A stretch of DNA of 50,000 nt from Prorocentrum cordatum (GCA_963575745.1 CAUYUJ010016156.1:120001-170000); one strand, 5' to 3'; shown: positions 27,335 to 38,115, counted from the first letter of the stretch. Made by a program: numbers and translations. The notes: generated by a model from the letters alone, not told the origin.

Positions 27335-27795
27335 GCCATGTCCCATTCTGTTCGCCCAGAGAGTCTGTGGAGGCCTTCGGGCGAACAGAACGGGACAGGG
27401 CAAGGAATGGGGATGACTTGTCCGAATCTCCAGGCCCCCCAGGTGCTCGTCCGAAGAATGCGGAGAGGTCCCTGGGTCATATCTATTGGCTGCTGTCCCA
27501 GGGGTCCGGTCTGGTTGGCCCGAAGAGTTTGCCAAGACCCCTGGGGGAACATAATGGCACAGCATATGGGGCAAAGGGGGGCGGTAGCTGGCCTGTCAGA
27601 CCCGGCGTTCGTCTTCTGCCCAAGCGGCGCGGGGCCCACGGGCCCCAGGGTTGGCGGCCCGCTGGGTTTCCTCTTGTTCGCCCACAGGGTTGGAGGAGGC
27701 CTCCAGGCGAACAGAATGGGGCAGGACAATGAATGTGGGAGACTTGTCGTAAGCTCCCAGCCACCCCGAGTGTTCGCCCGAAGGGTGTGGGGCCG
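27335..27795. repeat. ~330 bp direct repeat with TTCTGTTCGCCC hairpins
   Basis: TTCTGTTCGCCC...GGGCGAACAGAA (27348-27389) forms a 12 bp stem. A diverged second copy is TTGTTCGCCC...GGCGAACAG near 27675-27716. After each comes GGGCAAGGAATG or GGACAATGAATG, then GACTTGTC and CTCC(A/C)AGCC-type sequence. Confidence 0.6.
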
Positions 27796-27799
27796 CGGT

Positions 27800-29060
27800 G
27801 GCTCCCTCAAAGGGCGGTCTTGGAGCCGTCTAGGCCCGTCTTCAGGGCGCCGTTTGCCGTGATGGGGCCGTCTTGGTTCGTCGTGGGCCCCTCATGGGCG
27901 CGTCCGTAGGCCGTCCTGGGCCCATCGGGGTCCTTGTTGGCACTATCGTGGGGCTGTCTTGGGGCCGCCTGGGACCGTGAGGGGGCCGCCTTGGAGTCGT
28001 CTTGGGCCCCTCCTGTGCGCCTCCTTGGGCCGTCCTGGGCCCAGCAGGGGCCGTGTTGGCACCCTCTTGGGGCTGTCTTGGAACCGTCTTGAGCCGTCGC
28101 AGCGCGCCTTGGGTTGTGCTGGGTCCGTCTTGGCCCGTCTTGGGGCCTTCCTGGGAGTTTCCTCGGACCCTCCTGGGACTTGCTGGGGCCTCTTGGTGCA
28201 TCGGACCGCCGAAATGGCGGGAAACGCAAAAGGTGGAACAGTAAACAATGGAAAATAAACGATTTTTGCCAGCTGGGGCTCTATTGCCATCTTGGCCCGT
28301 CTTGAGGCCCCGACCGGGCGCGTCCTTGGGCCGTCCTGGGCCCGCCCTCCTGGGACCGTCTTGGAATCGTCTTGGGCCGTCTTGAGCGCGCCTTTGGGCC
28401 GTCCTGGGCCCGTCTGGGGCCGTGTTGGCACCCTCGCGGCGAGGAAGCTCGGAGGCGGGCTCGAGGCCTCTTTGGGGCAATTTTGGAAGCTGTTGGGGCC
28501 TCTGTTGGGGCCTCGTTTGGGCTCCTTGGGAGCCCCCTGGGGCCTCTTCGGGGGATTCTTGGTGGCCCCTTGGGGCCTCTTGGGGGCCTGTTTGGGCCTC
28601 CTGGCGCCCTCTTGGGGCGGAAGGCTCGGATTTTCGGTCCGTGGTCCCCCTCTTGGCTCCCTCTTGGGCCTTTCTTCGGGCCCTCGTAGGCCGTCTTGAG
28701 CGTCTCTTGGGTCGTCTTGGGGCCCTCTTGGGCTGTCTTGGGCCGCTCTTGGAGGCCTCTTGGTCCGTTCTGGGGCGCTCTTGGAAGCCTCTTCGGCCGT
28801 CTTCGAGCGTCGGAAAACGGAAAAGGCGAGAAGGCCTAAATCCTTCCGAAACCGTCGTAAAGTGGGTGGTTTTGGCCGCTCGGGACCCTCGGGGAATACG
28901 CTTGCAGGCCTCTTGTGCCGTCTGGGCGGCCTCTCGGAGCGCTCTTCAGGCGTCTCGGGGGCTCCTTGAGCTGTCTGGGGGCCTCTTGGGGCCTCCGGAG
29001 CCTCTCCAGAGCCGCCCTGGGCGTCTTTAAACCGCGCCGTGAAAAATCCACGGGTTCCCT
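27800..29060 (-). repeat. P-type arms with two cores
   Basis: GGGCCGTCCTGGGCCC-type units; cores near 28215-28275 (GGAAAATAAACGATTTTTGC) and 28805-28885 (GGAAAACGGAAAAGGCGAGA). Followed at 29110-29145 by the PPR-type flank (TAGACTAGGACTGACCCGCG). Confidence 0.65.
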
Positions 29061-29145
29061 AGTCATTTGGGTGGATTTCCTTCCGGCACGCGGTTCCTCC
29101 GGCCATATAGTATAGACTAGGACTGACCCGCGGACTACGTCCACT

Positions 29146-29537
29146 CGCGAGGGGAGAGGGAACGCCGCCAGGCGCATTCAAGTACGTTAGGTGCCACGGT
29201 GCAACCGGGCCGAAGCTCACGGCCTGGCTCCACTCGGTCCAGGATGAGGAAGTCTGTCGCCGCCCTCGCCGCTGTCGCCGCCGTCGTCGCATGGTCTGCC
29301 AGCGTCGCTGCCGCGGTGGCCGCGACGTCGGCCGAGAGCCTCGGAGCTGTTCCCGAGGTTGCCGGTGGTCTCGGGCTCCGCGTGCAGGGCCTCAATCTCG
29401 GCGGTCGTCCCGCCCCCGGGGGCCGGCATATGTGGGCTGGCCCGTGGACTACGTCCGCTTTCAGCAAGGAAGGGGAGGATATTTCCGAAAAGCGGATCTC
29501 CAGTCCTTCTGCGCCGAGACGCTCCTGAAGCCGTGGT
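29146..29537. other. Spacer; short frame with a leader-like N-terminus
   Basis: A plus-strand frame with an internal ATG at 29244 reads MRKSVAALAAVAAVVAWSAS, resembling a secretion signal, but it is followed by repeat-derived sequence including another PPR-type flank (29432-29462). No domain. Alanine-rich frames are frequent by chance in this composition. Confidence 0.2.
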
Positions 29538-30865
29538 GAGCTTGAGGACAAAACTTAACGCCTGGGCAGTGTGTTAAATCTGTCCGCTGCAGGCCGGAGG
29601 CCTCAGCGATGGACCCCGGGAGCCGCGGACAAGATCCCACCAGCCCTCTGGGCGTCGGTGGTTTAGGGCGTTTCCTCTTCCACCCCTCCCTCTTCCCCTT
29701 CGAGGAGGGGTTTACCCCTCCCCCTACCCCCTCCCCTGGACCTGGACGGGGGGGGGGCGCGGGTAGTTAGAGCGCCCAAGATGGCCCAAGATGGCTCCAT
29801 GAGGGCCTCAGAGCAGCCCAAGATAGCGTCGAAGATGGCTCAAGATAGCGCGAGATGCCTCGATATAGCTCCGAAGATGCTCCAAGACGCTCCAAGACCG
29901 CTCCAAGACGGGTCTAAGCGGCCAAAAGAGCTCCCCCATGACTACCCGACCTGGCCAAAATGCTTCAAAACCATAAAGAAAATCAATGTTTTTGGCGTTC
30001 TCGCTCATGTGCCCATCCGCGGCCTCAACATCGCTCCAAGATGGCCCAACAGGGGTCCAATAAGGGACCAAGAGAGCCCCACGACGGTCCCAAGAACGCC
30101 CAAGAGCGCTCCAAGAACGCTCCAAGATGGGTCCAGGAGGCGATTTTGGGTGCTGCTGAGGGGGGGGCGTAATTGAGGAACCCCCCTTCGTTGACCGACA
30201 TCCTCCAAGATGGCCCCAAAGAGCGCCCCAAGAAGGGACCACCCGAGCCCCAAGATGGCCCCAAGAGCGCCCAAGAGCGCTCCAAGAAGGCTCCAAGATG
30301 GGTCCAGGAGGCGATGTTGGGTGCTCCTGAGGGGGGGCGTAATCCCACCAGCCCTCTGGGCGTCGGTGGTTTCGGGCGTTTCCTCTTCCACCCCTCCCTC
30401 TTCCCCTTCGGGGAGGGGTTTACCCCTCCCCCTACCCCCTCCCCGTGGACCTGGACGGGAGGGGCGGGGAGGTGTCAGGGCGTCCAAAACGGCCTCGGCG
30501 AGGAAGCCAAAATCATTGATTTTACTACGGTTTTGGCCCCATGTTGGCCTCCTGAGGGGGGGACGGTAATTAGTGCCCCCCCCTCCTGTGATCGATCTCC
30601 TCCAAGATGGCCCCAAGAAGCGCCCAGGAGGCCCCAAGAGTGCCCCAAGATGGCCCCAAGAGGCCCCCAAGAGGCCCCCAGGAGGCCCCCAAGAGGATCC
30701 CAAGCGGCCCAAAGAGGCCCCCCCCCGAGGCACCCAAGACGCCGAAAAGCCCCTCAGGACGGCCCTCTACTCGCCTGGGCGTCGTTTCTGGATGGGCTGG
30801 TGGGGATACGCGAGGCGTCTAAAGTTTAACACGCCACCCTCGCGTTAAATTTTGTCCTCAAGCTC
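29538..30865. repeat. 1.3 kb segment bounded by ~42 bp inverted repeats, with reversed arms
   Basis: Left GAGCTTGAGGACAAAACTTA and right TTAAATTTTGTCCTCAAGCT are inverted and continue inward (ACGCCTGGGCAGTGTGTTAA against TTAACACGCCACCCTCGCGT). Inside, the minisatellite runs as CCAAGATGGCCCCAAGAG, the reverse complement of the usual orientation. Inverted cores lie near 29965 and 30495. A ~120 bp block (ATCCCACCAGCCCTCTGGGC) is at 29634 and 30342. Confidence 0.65.
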
Positions 30866-31423
30866 GGGGGGCGCGGGACCCTCACGTGAAGTCTCGTCCT
30901 CGGGCCCAGACCCAGCGTCAAATTTCGCCCTCGGGCGGTCATGCCGCGCAGTGTGCCGGCATTGTTGGGCCTCCATGGGCCTGGGTCGGAGCCGTGGCAG
31001 GCGGCCTCGGGAGGCTCCTGGGGCGTCTTAAGGGCCATCCTTGAGGGTGCCTGGGGCCGTCTGGAGCCTGACAAAAGCGGGAAGGGTGGAATTCGGGGGG
31101 GGGGAAAAACAAAAACAAAAAAAAAAAAACTGCAAGGCAATATATGGCGTTGGCCTCTGAAGGACTGTCGCTGGAGCCCTCGGGTTCCGAAAATTCGGGG
31201 GCTCGGCGCGTCCGTTTGTGCCAGAGGACATGTCAGCGCTCGGCCCCTAGGGGCGCGGACAAAATTGAAGACGACATGTTCGCACGAAAACTCGCCCTCG
31301 GGCGAAGAGGGCGCGTTGAACTTCGTCCTCGGGCTCGCAGGAGGCGCCGGGGGGCGTTTTCCCGGGTTTTTGATTGGCAGGCCCTTCCCGCACGCACGTA
31401 TGCTGGCAATGTAGGTAAGACTA
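30866..31423. other. No gene recognised; CGTCCTCGGGC motif repeated
   Basis: TCGTCCTCGGGC or TCGCCCTCGGGC recurs about five times between 30855 and 31335. An A-rich run (AAAAACAAAAACAAAAAAAA) lies at 31105-31130. The right end (TGGCAATGTAGGTAAGACTA, about 31400) is a degenerate repeat P border. Confidence 0.4.
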
Positions 31424-33360
31424 GTGCGTACCTGTGGCGTGATCACCTCTATCGACGTTGAGAGGGGCAGTGCTTGTAGGGCGTCTGCGACACACAAGGA
31501 AGGAAGCAGTTGTTCTGGTCGCATCACCCATCGAGTGTGGATGAACGACGATGACGTCGGACGAGAACTCAGGCGTTCCCCAAGGGGGTTCCGGGAGGCC
31601 CCTGAGTGCACCCCACGAAGGTCCAAAAGCAAGTGGCGTCACTCCACGTGCTTTTGGGCTCTCTTGGAATCCACTTGAAGCCGTCTTGAAGGCCCCACTG
31701 GGGCTTCTTGGGGCCCCCTTTCAGACTACCCTGGGGCTTCAGGCAGGAGTCAGGCGGCGAGCTGAAGTGCTCCGAGAAGGCTCCAAGTGGGCCCGGAGAG
31801 AATCCACCACTTCTTAGTGGGCTATCTTGGAATCATTTTGGAGCTCTCTTGGAAGCTCCTTGAAGCCTGTCGGGGTCCTCTCGGAGCTACCCTGGGGCTT
31901 CAGGCAGAAGTCAGGCGCGCTCCTGGGAGGCTCCAACAGGGCCCCAAGTGCACCCGAAGAGGGCCTAGGATGAAGTTGTGTCACTCCACTTGCTGTTGGG
32001 CTCTCTTGGAATGTACTTGAAGCCGTCTTCGAAGCCTCATCGTGGGCTTGTGGGGCCCGGTCCTTGCTTCCCTGGGGCTTCACGGGGGACTGAGGCGACG
32101 CCTGGGAGAGCTCCGAGGGGCCCCAAGTGGGCCCGGAGAGAATCCACAAGCACGTGGCGTCACTCCACTTGCTTTCGGGCTCTCTTGGAATCCACTTGAA
32201 ACCGCTCTGAAAGCCCTTCTGGGGCCTCTTGGGGCCTGCTTGGGCCTACCCTGGGGCTTCCGGCGGTTCTTCGGCGGCGCCTGGGGGCGCTCCGAGAGGC
32301 CCCAAGTGGGCCCGGAGAGAATCCAAAAGCAAGTGGAGTGACGCCACTTGCTTGCGGGCTATCTTGGAGGGCTTTTGGAGCTCTCAGGGGGTCTCCCCTA
32401 GAAGCCTCTCTGGGCCCTCTCGAAGCTACCCTGGGGCTCCAGGTAGATGTCAGGCGAGCTCCTGGGAGGCTTCAACAGGGCCCCAAGTGCACCCCAAGAG
32501 GGCCCAAAAGGAAGTAGCGTCACTCCACTTGCTTTTGGGCTCTCTCGGAATGCACTTCAAGCAGGCTCCGAAGCCTCCTTGGTCCTTGTGGTCTGGTGGG
32601 GCCCGCTCCTGCCTACCCTGCGGCTTCATGCGGGACTGAGGCGGCCTCCGGGAGCGCTCGGAGAGCGCCCCAAGTGGGCAAGTCCTGTCGGGACTCTGTC
32701 GGGCACTCTTGAGGCGGTTTAAAAAATCGTGGGAACCTCTTGGGGGGGCTCTGGGGTCCCTGTTGGCCCGTCTTCGGGCTCTCCTGGGCCGTCTTGGGGT
32801 CCTCGGGGGCCGTCTTCGGGCCCTCTTGGGGCCCTGCGAGGCCGGCTCGGAGCCTTCTGGGGCCGGCTTGGGGGCCTCTGGAACCCTTTGGGCCTCTCTG
32901 GAACTTCTCTTGGGGCCGTACGGGACCATCTTGTGGCCGTCTGTGAACCGTCTTGGGGCTTTCTTGGGCCATCCTGGGGCGCTCTTGGGAGCCTCTGGGG
33001 CCGCCCTGGCACGATCTGGGAGGCCCCTGAGGCCGTCTTGGGCGGCTGAAGCCGAACAAGGTGAGAACAGGAACAACATTGGAAGAAAAACATAAAAAAA
33101 CAATGATTTCGGCCTCGGGAAGCGCTCCCTGGGAGTCTCTTGGGGCGGTCCTGGGGCGTCATGGGCGCCACTTGGGCTGTCTGGAAGCCATGTTCGGCAG
33201 TCTTGCGCCGTCTCCTGCGCCATCGGGGCCTCTCCGAAGGCTACCGAAGCAGTTCCGAGGGCCCGCCCGGAGCGCCCCGAGCCCCGGGGGGCTCCCCTGG
33301 ACCGGCCCGGAGGGGACCAGTTCGCTGCCACCGCTCGCCCTCTTCGCGCGCGCTGCCCTC
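31424..33360 (+). repeat. Paralogous block Q, copy 2 (about seven ~180 bp units)
   Basis: Starts GTGCGTACCTGTGGCGTGAT and GGGGCAGTGCTTGTAGGGCG as at 16670. Units carry GGGGCTTCAGGCAG(G/A)AGTCAGGCG, GGGCCCGGAGAGAATCCA and CACTTGCTTTCGGGCTCTCT. Then P-type arms with a core at 33062-33115, and the tail CATGTTCGGCAGTCTTGCGC. Confidence 0.7.
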
Positions 33361-33402
33361 GGTATGTATGTATGTATGTATGTATGTATGTGTATGTATG
33401 TA

Positions 33403-33461
<59 letters not shown>

Positions 33462-33462
33462 G
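33361..33462. repeat. TATG then TA microsatellite
   Basis: (TATG)n to about 33408, then (TA)n with one TACA interruption. Confidence 0.95.
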
Positions 33463-33559
33463 GCGTCCAGGTCCCCGGGCCCAGGGGCAGCCCACTTTTC
33501 CAAAACTCCCCCACCCCCCCCGCACCCGACTTTAGTCCCCTGCGCCGGCGAGCCTATTT

Positions 33560-34085
33560 GAACGCTCCAGGGCGCTCCCTGCGCCTCGGAAGCCCCCTTC
33601 GGCGCCCGCAGAGGGCGCCCAGTGGCCGCCAAGACAGCCCGAGAGCGCACCAAGCCGCCGAAGATGGCCCCGTGATGGCCGAAAAAGCCCCCAAGAGGCC
33701 CCAAGAGCGCTCCAAGAGAACCTCCAAGAAGGCCCCAGGAGGCCAACATTGTCGATTTTCATTGTGTTGTTCGCTGTTTTTTTGGTGTTCGCGTTTTCGG
33801 GCTTCCGACACGCCAAGACTACGCAAAAAACCTCCAACATCGTCCCAAGAGGGCCCAAGAGGGCTCCCAAGATGCCCCCAAGAGGCCCCCAAGCCGGCCC
33901 AAGAGAGCCCCCAAACGGCCCGAGAGAGACCCAAGACGGCCCAAAAAAGCTTCAGGACGACCCCAAGAGGGACCCAAGAGGGGAAATACGAACCGGCATG
34001 TCGAGCTTTCCGCCCCAGGAGGCCCCCGAGATGCCCCCAAGAGGCCCAAAAGAGACCCCCAAAAGAGAACCTCAACGCGCGCGAA
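33560..34085 (+). repeat. P-type arms, reversed orientation, one inverted core
   Basis: CCCCAAGAGGCCCCAAGAGC-type units; inverted core near 33745-33800 (GTCGATTTTCATTGTGTTG). Confidence 0.65.
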
Positions 34086-34109
34086 GCGCGCGCGTGGTTC
34101 TAGTTGTAG

Positions 34110-34252
34110 GAGAGATGACGTCGGGATCCAGCTTCGCCTCCCGCATCGCGCTGAGCAGCGCGAGAGCCTCCTGCCACTGCTTGCTCTTCTCGCACGCGCT
34201 GATGCCAGCGCTGTAGCTGACTAGGGCAGTCCCGTGGACTACCGTACACGTA
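34110..34252 (-). pseudogene. PPR-type repeat fragment
   Basis: The minus strand reads ALVSYSAGISACEKSKQWQE then ALALLSAMREAKLDPDVI. The flank GTACACGTAGGCTTCGTCGC (34249-34268) is duplicated at 34577. Confidence 0.6.
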
Positions 34253-34645
34253 GGCTTCGTCGCGTGCAAAAGTGGCCAAGCGTATTTTTAGATCGGGCAT
34301 GTCCCCCTACAGGCGGTCTTTGCGGCCTCTTGGATCGTCGTGGAGCCCCTGGAAGGCTTCGGGCCCTCGTGGGCCGTCTCGAGACCCACTGAGGCCGTCT
34401 TGGAGCTCTCTTGGACGGTCTGGGAACCCCTCTGGAGCGCCTCTGGGACCGGCCTGAGCGATTCAGCCCCGTGGTGGCGCCGTAAAGGGGCGATTTTGTG
34501 CACTTGAGGCCCTGAGCTTCTCGCACGCGCTTCCACCGGCCATGTAGGAGAGACTAGGGCAGTCCCGTGGACTACCGTACACGTAGGCTTCGTCGCATGC
34601 AAAAGTGGCCAAGCTTATTTTTATGTCGGGCATGTCTCTCTATAG
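34216..34645. repeat. ~95 bp duplication ending in a family A left end
   Basis: GACTAGGGCAGTCCCGTGGA through GTGGCCAAGC(G/T)TATTTTTA to (G)TCGGGCATGTC occurs at 34216-34312 and 34553-34645. The first copy has only the left ~30 bp of the MITE (34291-34320); the second has a whole one. Confidence 0.75.
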
Positions 34646-34749
34646 GCGGATTGTGGACGAAACATTGAACATGAATGCTAAAAACATGGTCCCCGTGCTA
34701 CTTGTTTGACTATGTTTGAAGTTTCCTCCTGTAGAGGGACACGCCCGAC
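34625..34749. mobile_element. MITE family A, copy 6
   Basis: GTCGGGCATGTCTCTCTATA and GTAGAGGGACACGCCCGAC inverted ends; interior ATGGTCCCCGTGCTA as in the other short copies. Confidence 0.85.
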
Positions 34750-34806
34750 CTAAGCTTATTCACGACACGGCACGATTTGACGTATGAGAGGGTCGGCTGA
34801 CCGCGA

Positions 34807-34985
34807 TACAGTCGGGGCGTTGACCTAAGGGACCCTAAATAAGGAACGAGGCCCTTTTTCCCATAAGTTCAACTTCGCCTTCCCATGGAAAACCTAAGGA
34901 TAACCCGAGGCAAACTTTGAAACAATCAAGGAACACCGAGCCCCTCCCCAACGAAAAGGGTTCCTTCTTCAGCGCCCCGACTGTA
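34807..34985. mobile_element. MITE family C, copy 2
   Basis: TACAGTCGGGGCGTTGACCT and TCAGCGCCCCGACTGTA ends with TA at both sides; full-length match to 24857-25036. Confidence 0.9.
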
Positions 34986-35135
34986 CACCACGCTGGCGGC
35001 GGAGACACAACACGGCACGCCCAGCAGAGCATCTGGATTGACAGCTTGGCTCGCGGCACGGCCTTGGCAGACGCTGGAGGACTGCAGAGCGAGGGCAGAG
35101 AAGCCGAGGAGAAACATATGATTAAGTGGGGCGTG

Positions 35136-35282
35136 TCCCCCTACAGGCGCATGTTGGGCGAAGCAGACAGAACACCAGGACAAATCCCCCCCCCCACATG
35201 CTCAAGAGAACTTTCACACATAGCCACCCGACTCTTTTTGGACCATCTTTGAATATTCCCCCTGCAGAGCGACAGGCCCGAC
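35136..35282. mobile_element. MITE family A, copy 7
   Basis: Left GTGGGGCGTGTCCCCCTACA and right CTGCAGAGCGACAGGCCCGA. Interior diverged but ends with GACCATCTTTGAATATTCCC. Confidence 0.75.
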
Positions 35283-35289
35283 TGAAGCA

Positions 35290-35507
35290 TACAGTCAAAA
35301 ACCCAAATAAGAACGCGCGGTAAGGACGCAAGACCCTTGGAAGCCGAAGTTGGGATTTTTGGGACGGCGGACGACGAAAACCCCAAGGGTACCCTGACAA
35401 GCGGGCAAGCGAAAGAGGCCAAGGACGAGCCGCAAGAGCAAGGAAGAGCAAGGACGCAAGGGTAACCTGAGCAAAGTCGCGCGTCTTTATTAGGGTTTTT
35501 GACTGCA
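35290..35507. mobile_element. MITE family I, copy 2
   Basis: TACAGTCAAAAACCCAAATA and TATTAGGGTTTTTGACTGCA are inverted over about 34 bp. Interior GGACGCAAGACCCTTGGAAG and AAGGACGCAAGGGTAACCTG match the copy at 8250. It starts 8 bp after a family A copy. Confidence 0.85.
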
Positions 35508-35688
35508 TGAGGAGCAGAAGAGCGAAGAGAGAGCGGGGGGGAGGAGGGAAGGAGAACCGAGGAGGGTCCGCCCCTCCCCCCCCCTGTCCCGATCCCTCCC
35601 CCCCGAGCGCGCGCGCTGCCGAGGACGTCGTGCACCACTGCCCCCCGCGGCCTGAGCGTCCTCGCCGTGCGCTGTCGGGTGGGGGCGG

Positions 35689-35819
35689 CTTGCCGTCGCT
35701 CGGACGTCCATTCCCTGTGCATTTGTTGGTTTCGTGCGTGGCTTTTTTCCCAAATGATCAAGGATGCTCCTCGATGGCCCTCGCCGAAGGAAATATGCAC
35801 AGGTCCGAGCGATGCCAAG
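35689..35819. mobile_element. MITE family B, copy 4 (full form)
   Basis: CTTGCCGTCGCTCGGACGTC and GGTCCGAGCGATGCCAAG inverted ends; interior CCAAATGATCAAGGATGCTC and CGATGGCCCTCGCCGAAGG as at 4845-4880. Confidence 0.9.
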
Positions 35820-36054
35820 GGGGTGGGTGGGGAGGGGGGAAGCGGGCGCGGCGAGGCCTGCTGCGCCTCCTCGGCGGCGGGAGGGAGGGGGGGTAGGGAG
35901 GGCAGGAAGGGAGGGCAGGAGAACCGAGGAGGGAGGACGATTGCGGAGCAGCTCGCGCCCGAGCCTCCCAGTGAAAAGGTGCTGTGTGGCCCCAGTGCGC
36001 TGTGGCCAAAGCTTGGTCTCCTCCTCGAGCCCTCCTGGGGCCGAATGGGAACCT
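35820..36054. other. Spacer between MITEs B4 and D2
   Basis: Purine-rich GGGAGGG stretch; no gene seen. Confidence 0.3.
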
Positions 36055-36240
36055 CCCCAGACATCGGACGTCTCGTAAAAACTCGAGACGGTAGTTTTTC
36101 ATCGTTTTCGGCCTCTCCGGGCCCTCGCGGGGCCACGGGACCGTCAAAAAAAGACTCGGTGCGAAAAACCGGCCCAGGGGAAGTGGTCGGGAGGTCGGGG
36201 GCCCGTGTCTCGAAAAAATCGAGACGTCGGATGTCTGGGG
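36055..36240 (+). mobile_element. MITE family D, copy 2 (best-preserved ends)
   Basis: CCCCAGACATCGGACGTCTC at the left and GAGACGTCGGATGTCTGGGG at the right are inverted and extend further inward (GTAAAAACTCGAGAC against GTCTCGAAAAAATC). Confidence 0.9.
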
Positions 36241-36540
36241 CTGTTGGCCTCTGCAGTCCGGGGTCCATCTTAGGTTCGCTGGGGACCCTTGTGGTATCTC
36301 TTTGGGCCTCTGTTTGCCGCCCTGCCTTCTAGGGGCGAGATGGGGGCGGCCGGGGGCCGTCTTGGAAGCCACCCGGGACCTTGCTGGGCTATGCTGGGGG
36401 CGTCTGGGGCCCTCTTGATGCGCTTGGAGCCCTTGTAAAGCCCAGGCCAGGTGTCAGACCCATATGTTGCAGCATGAGCTGGTATTGCATGAAACCTGTG
36501 AGCAAGCGTGCACCCGAAACAGTGTGTTTCTAGCAGACTA
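36241..36540. other. No gene recognised
   Basis: Short P-type arm remnants near 36350-36440, then AT-richer sequence leading into the GTGGTGCAAT repeats. Confidence 0.3.
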
Positions 36541-36627
36541 TGTTGTGCCAGATCTGTGGAGCAATCTACGTGGTGCAATAGATGTTGCTGGATATGTCTC
36601 TCTTGCTCTCTCTCTCTCTCTCTCTCG

Positions 36628-36668
<41 letters not shown>

Positions 36669-37218
36669 TATGTATCGTTCGATCTGTGATATGCAATGCA
36701 TGTTGTGCAACATTCGTGGGGGCCTCAACGTGGTGCAATCTATATGGTACCATCCACGTGGTGCAATCGATGTTGTGCCAGCTATGTTGAGCGCTCTGCG
36801 GTGTGATATTCCCCAATCAGAGCTTGCCTCTGTAGGGGTCCTAGCGGATTCATATGGTTAGGTAAGGTGCGACGACGGTTTCTATGGCCGGCCCGGGTTC
36901 CCAGGTGCCCAGGTGCCCGGGTGCTCTATCGCCCGATGGCCCTATAGCCCTATATCCCGATATCCATGTTGCCATCTAGCCCTACAGCCCAGACCTAAGA
37001 AGCAATTACAAAGGGATCTCATGCAAACTCAGCAACAATTATGATTGCGTGCTCTTCTCCGGTATCATAAGGATTGTGCGACTCATGTCGTGCACTAGAT
37101 GTTGTGGAATTTGCGTGGAGCAAATCTATGTGGTACAACTTATGTGGCGTCACCTACGTGGTGCGAATTATGCTGTGCAGTCTATGTGGAGCAACCAACG
37201 TGGTGCAGCCCTGTTGTG
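36541..37218 (+). repeat. GTGGTGCAATCTATG repeats with CT/TA microsatellite
   Basis: Units at 36545-36600, 36715-36790 and 37080-37215 are broken by (CT)n(TA)n at 36600-36672 and by a CCCAGGTGCCCAGGTGCCCG plus CCCTATAGCCC simple stretch (36900-36990). Confidence 0.75.
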
Positions 37219-37449
37219 CGATACATATATATATATATACAAGACTGCAGTGGCGTTTCGCGCCATGCACCTTGGTCCTTGAAGTTTGGTATGCAGGCGG
37301 AATAGCAGGAAGGTCAAGCCGACAATTTAGCGATAACTCCTGGTTGCCTTTTCCGGCATCGCCGCTATAATGATGTTATTCGTTATCCTTCCTCCATGCT
37401 TATTGCTCCTTATTTTCGCCATACACTGCGCATTCTCCCCATCCTCCTC

Positions 37450-38115
37450 AGCTCTTTTTTGCGGAGGCTCCTCCTTGGAGAGCCTCTAGGGGGCTCACAA
37501 AAAATGTTTCGGGTTTTCTTAAAGCCTTCTGGAGGCCTCCTGGGCGCATTCTGGGGGCCTGCGGGGGCTTCCTCGGGCCACCCTGCCTCCAACCGCCGTC
37601 TCCCTGAACGACCGGATCACGATTTGGAATTCTTCGGAGGGTGTCTTTGGGCCATCTTGGGCCGCCATGGGGCTCTCTGAGGGCCATCTTGGACCCGTGA
37701 GGTGTGCCGTTTTGGGGCTCTCTTGGGCTGCCTGGAAGCCCTTTCGGATGGTTGTGGGGCGATTTGGGAGCCTCCCAGGCGGCTTCGGACGCCCACAAGA
37801 CCGCCGTCTTGGAGCGTCGGGAAGCCGAAAAGAGGAGAACCCCAAAATTCACCAAAACGCACAGAAAATCAATGATTTGTTCCTCGGGGGGCCTTCTTGG
37901 GAGTGCTCTTGGAGGCCTCTTTGGGGCCGTCCTGGAGGCCTCTTGGGCCATCTTGAGGTCACGTCGGTCACTCTTGGAGCGCTCTTGTGCTGTCTTGGGG
38001 GTCTCTGGGACGTCTCCGATGACCCCCTGATCGCCTTAAGTGTGCTGGGAAGGCTTGGCAAAACGCCTTGCGAGGCCCGGTGGCCGCTTCGAGGCCCGTC
38101 CGGAAGGCCCCAAAG
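37450..38115 (-). repeat. P-type arms with one core
   Basis: GGGCCGTCCTGGAGGCCTCT-type units; core near 37835-37890 (CACAGAAAATCAATGATTTG). Confidence 0.65.

Noticed and set aside
29199-29528. Secreted protein gene
   Set aside because: Only the first ~20 residues look like a leader; the rest crosses a dispersed repeat flank. Kept only as a low-interest finding.
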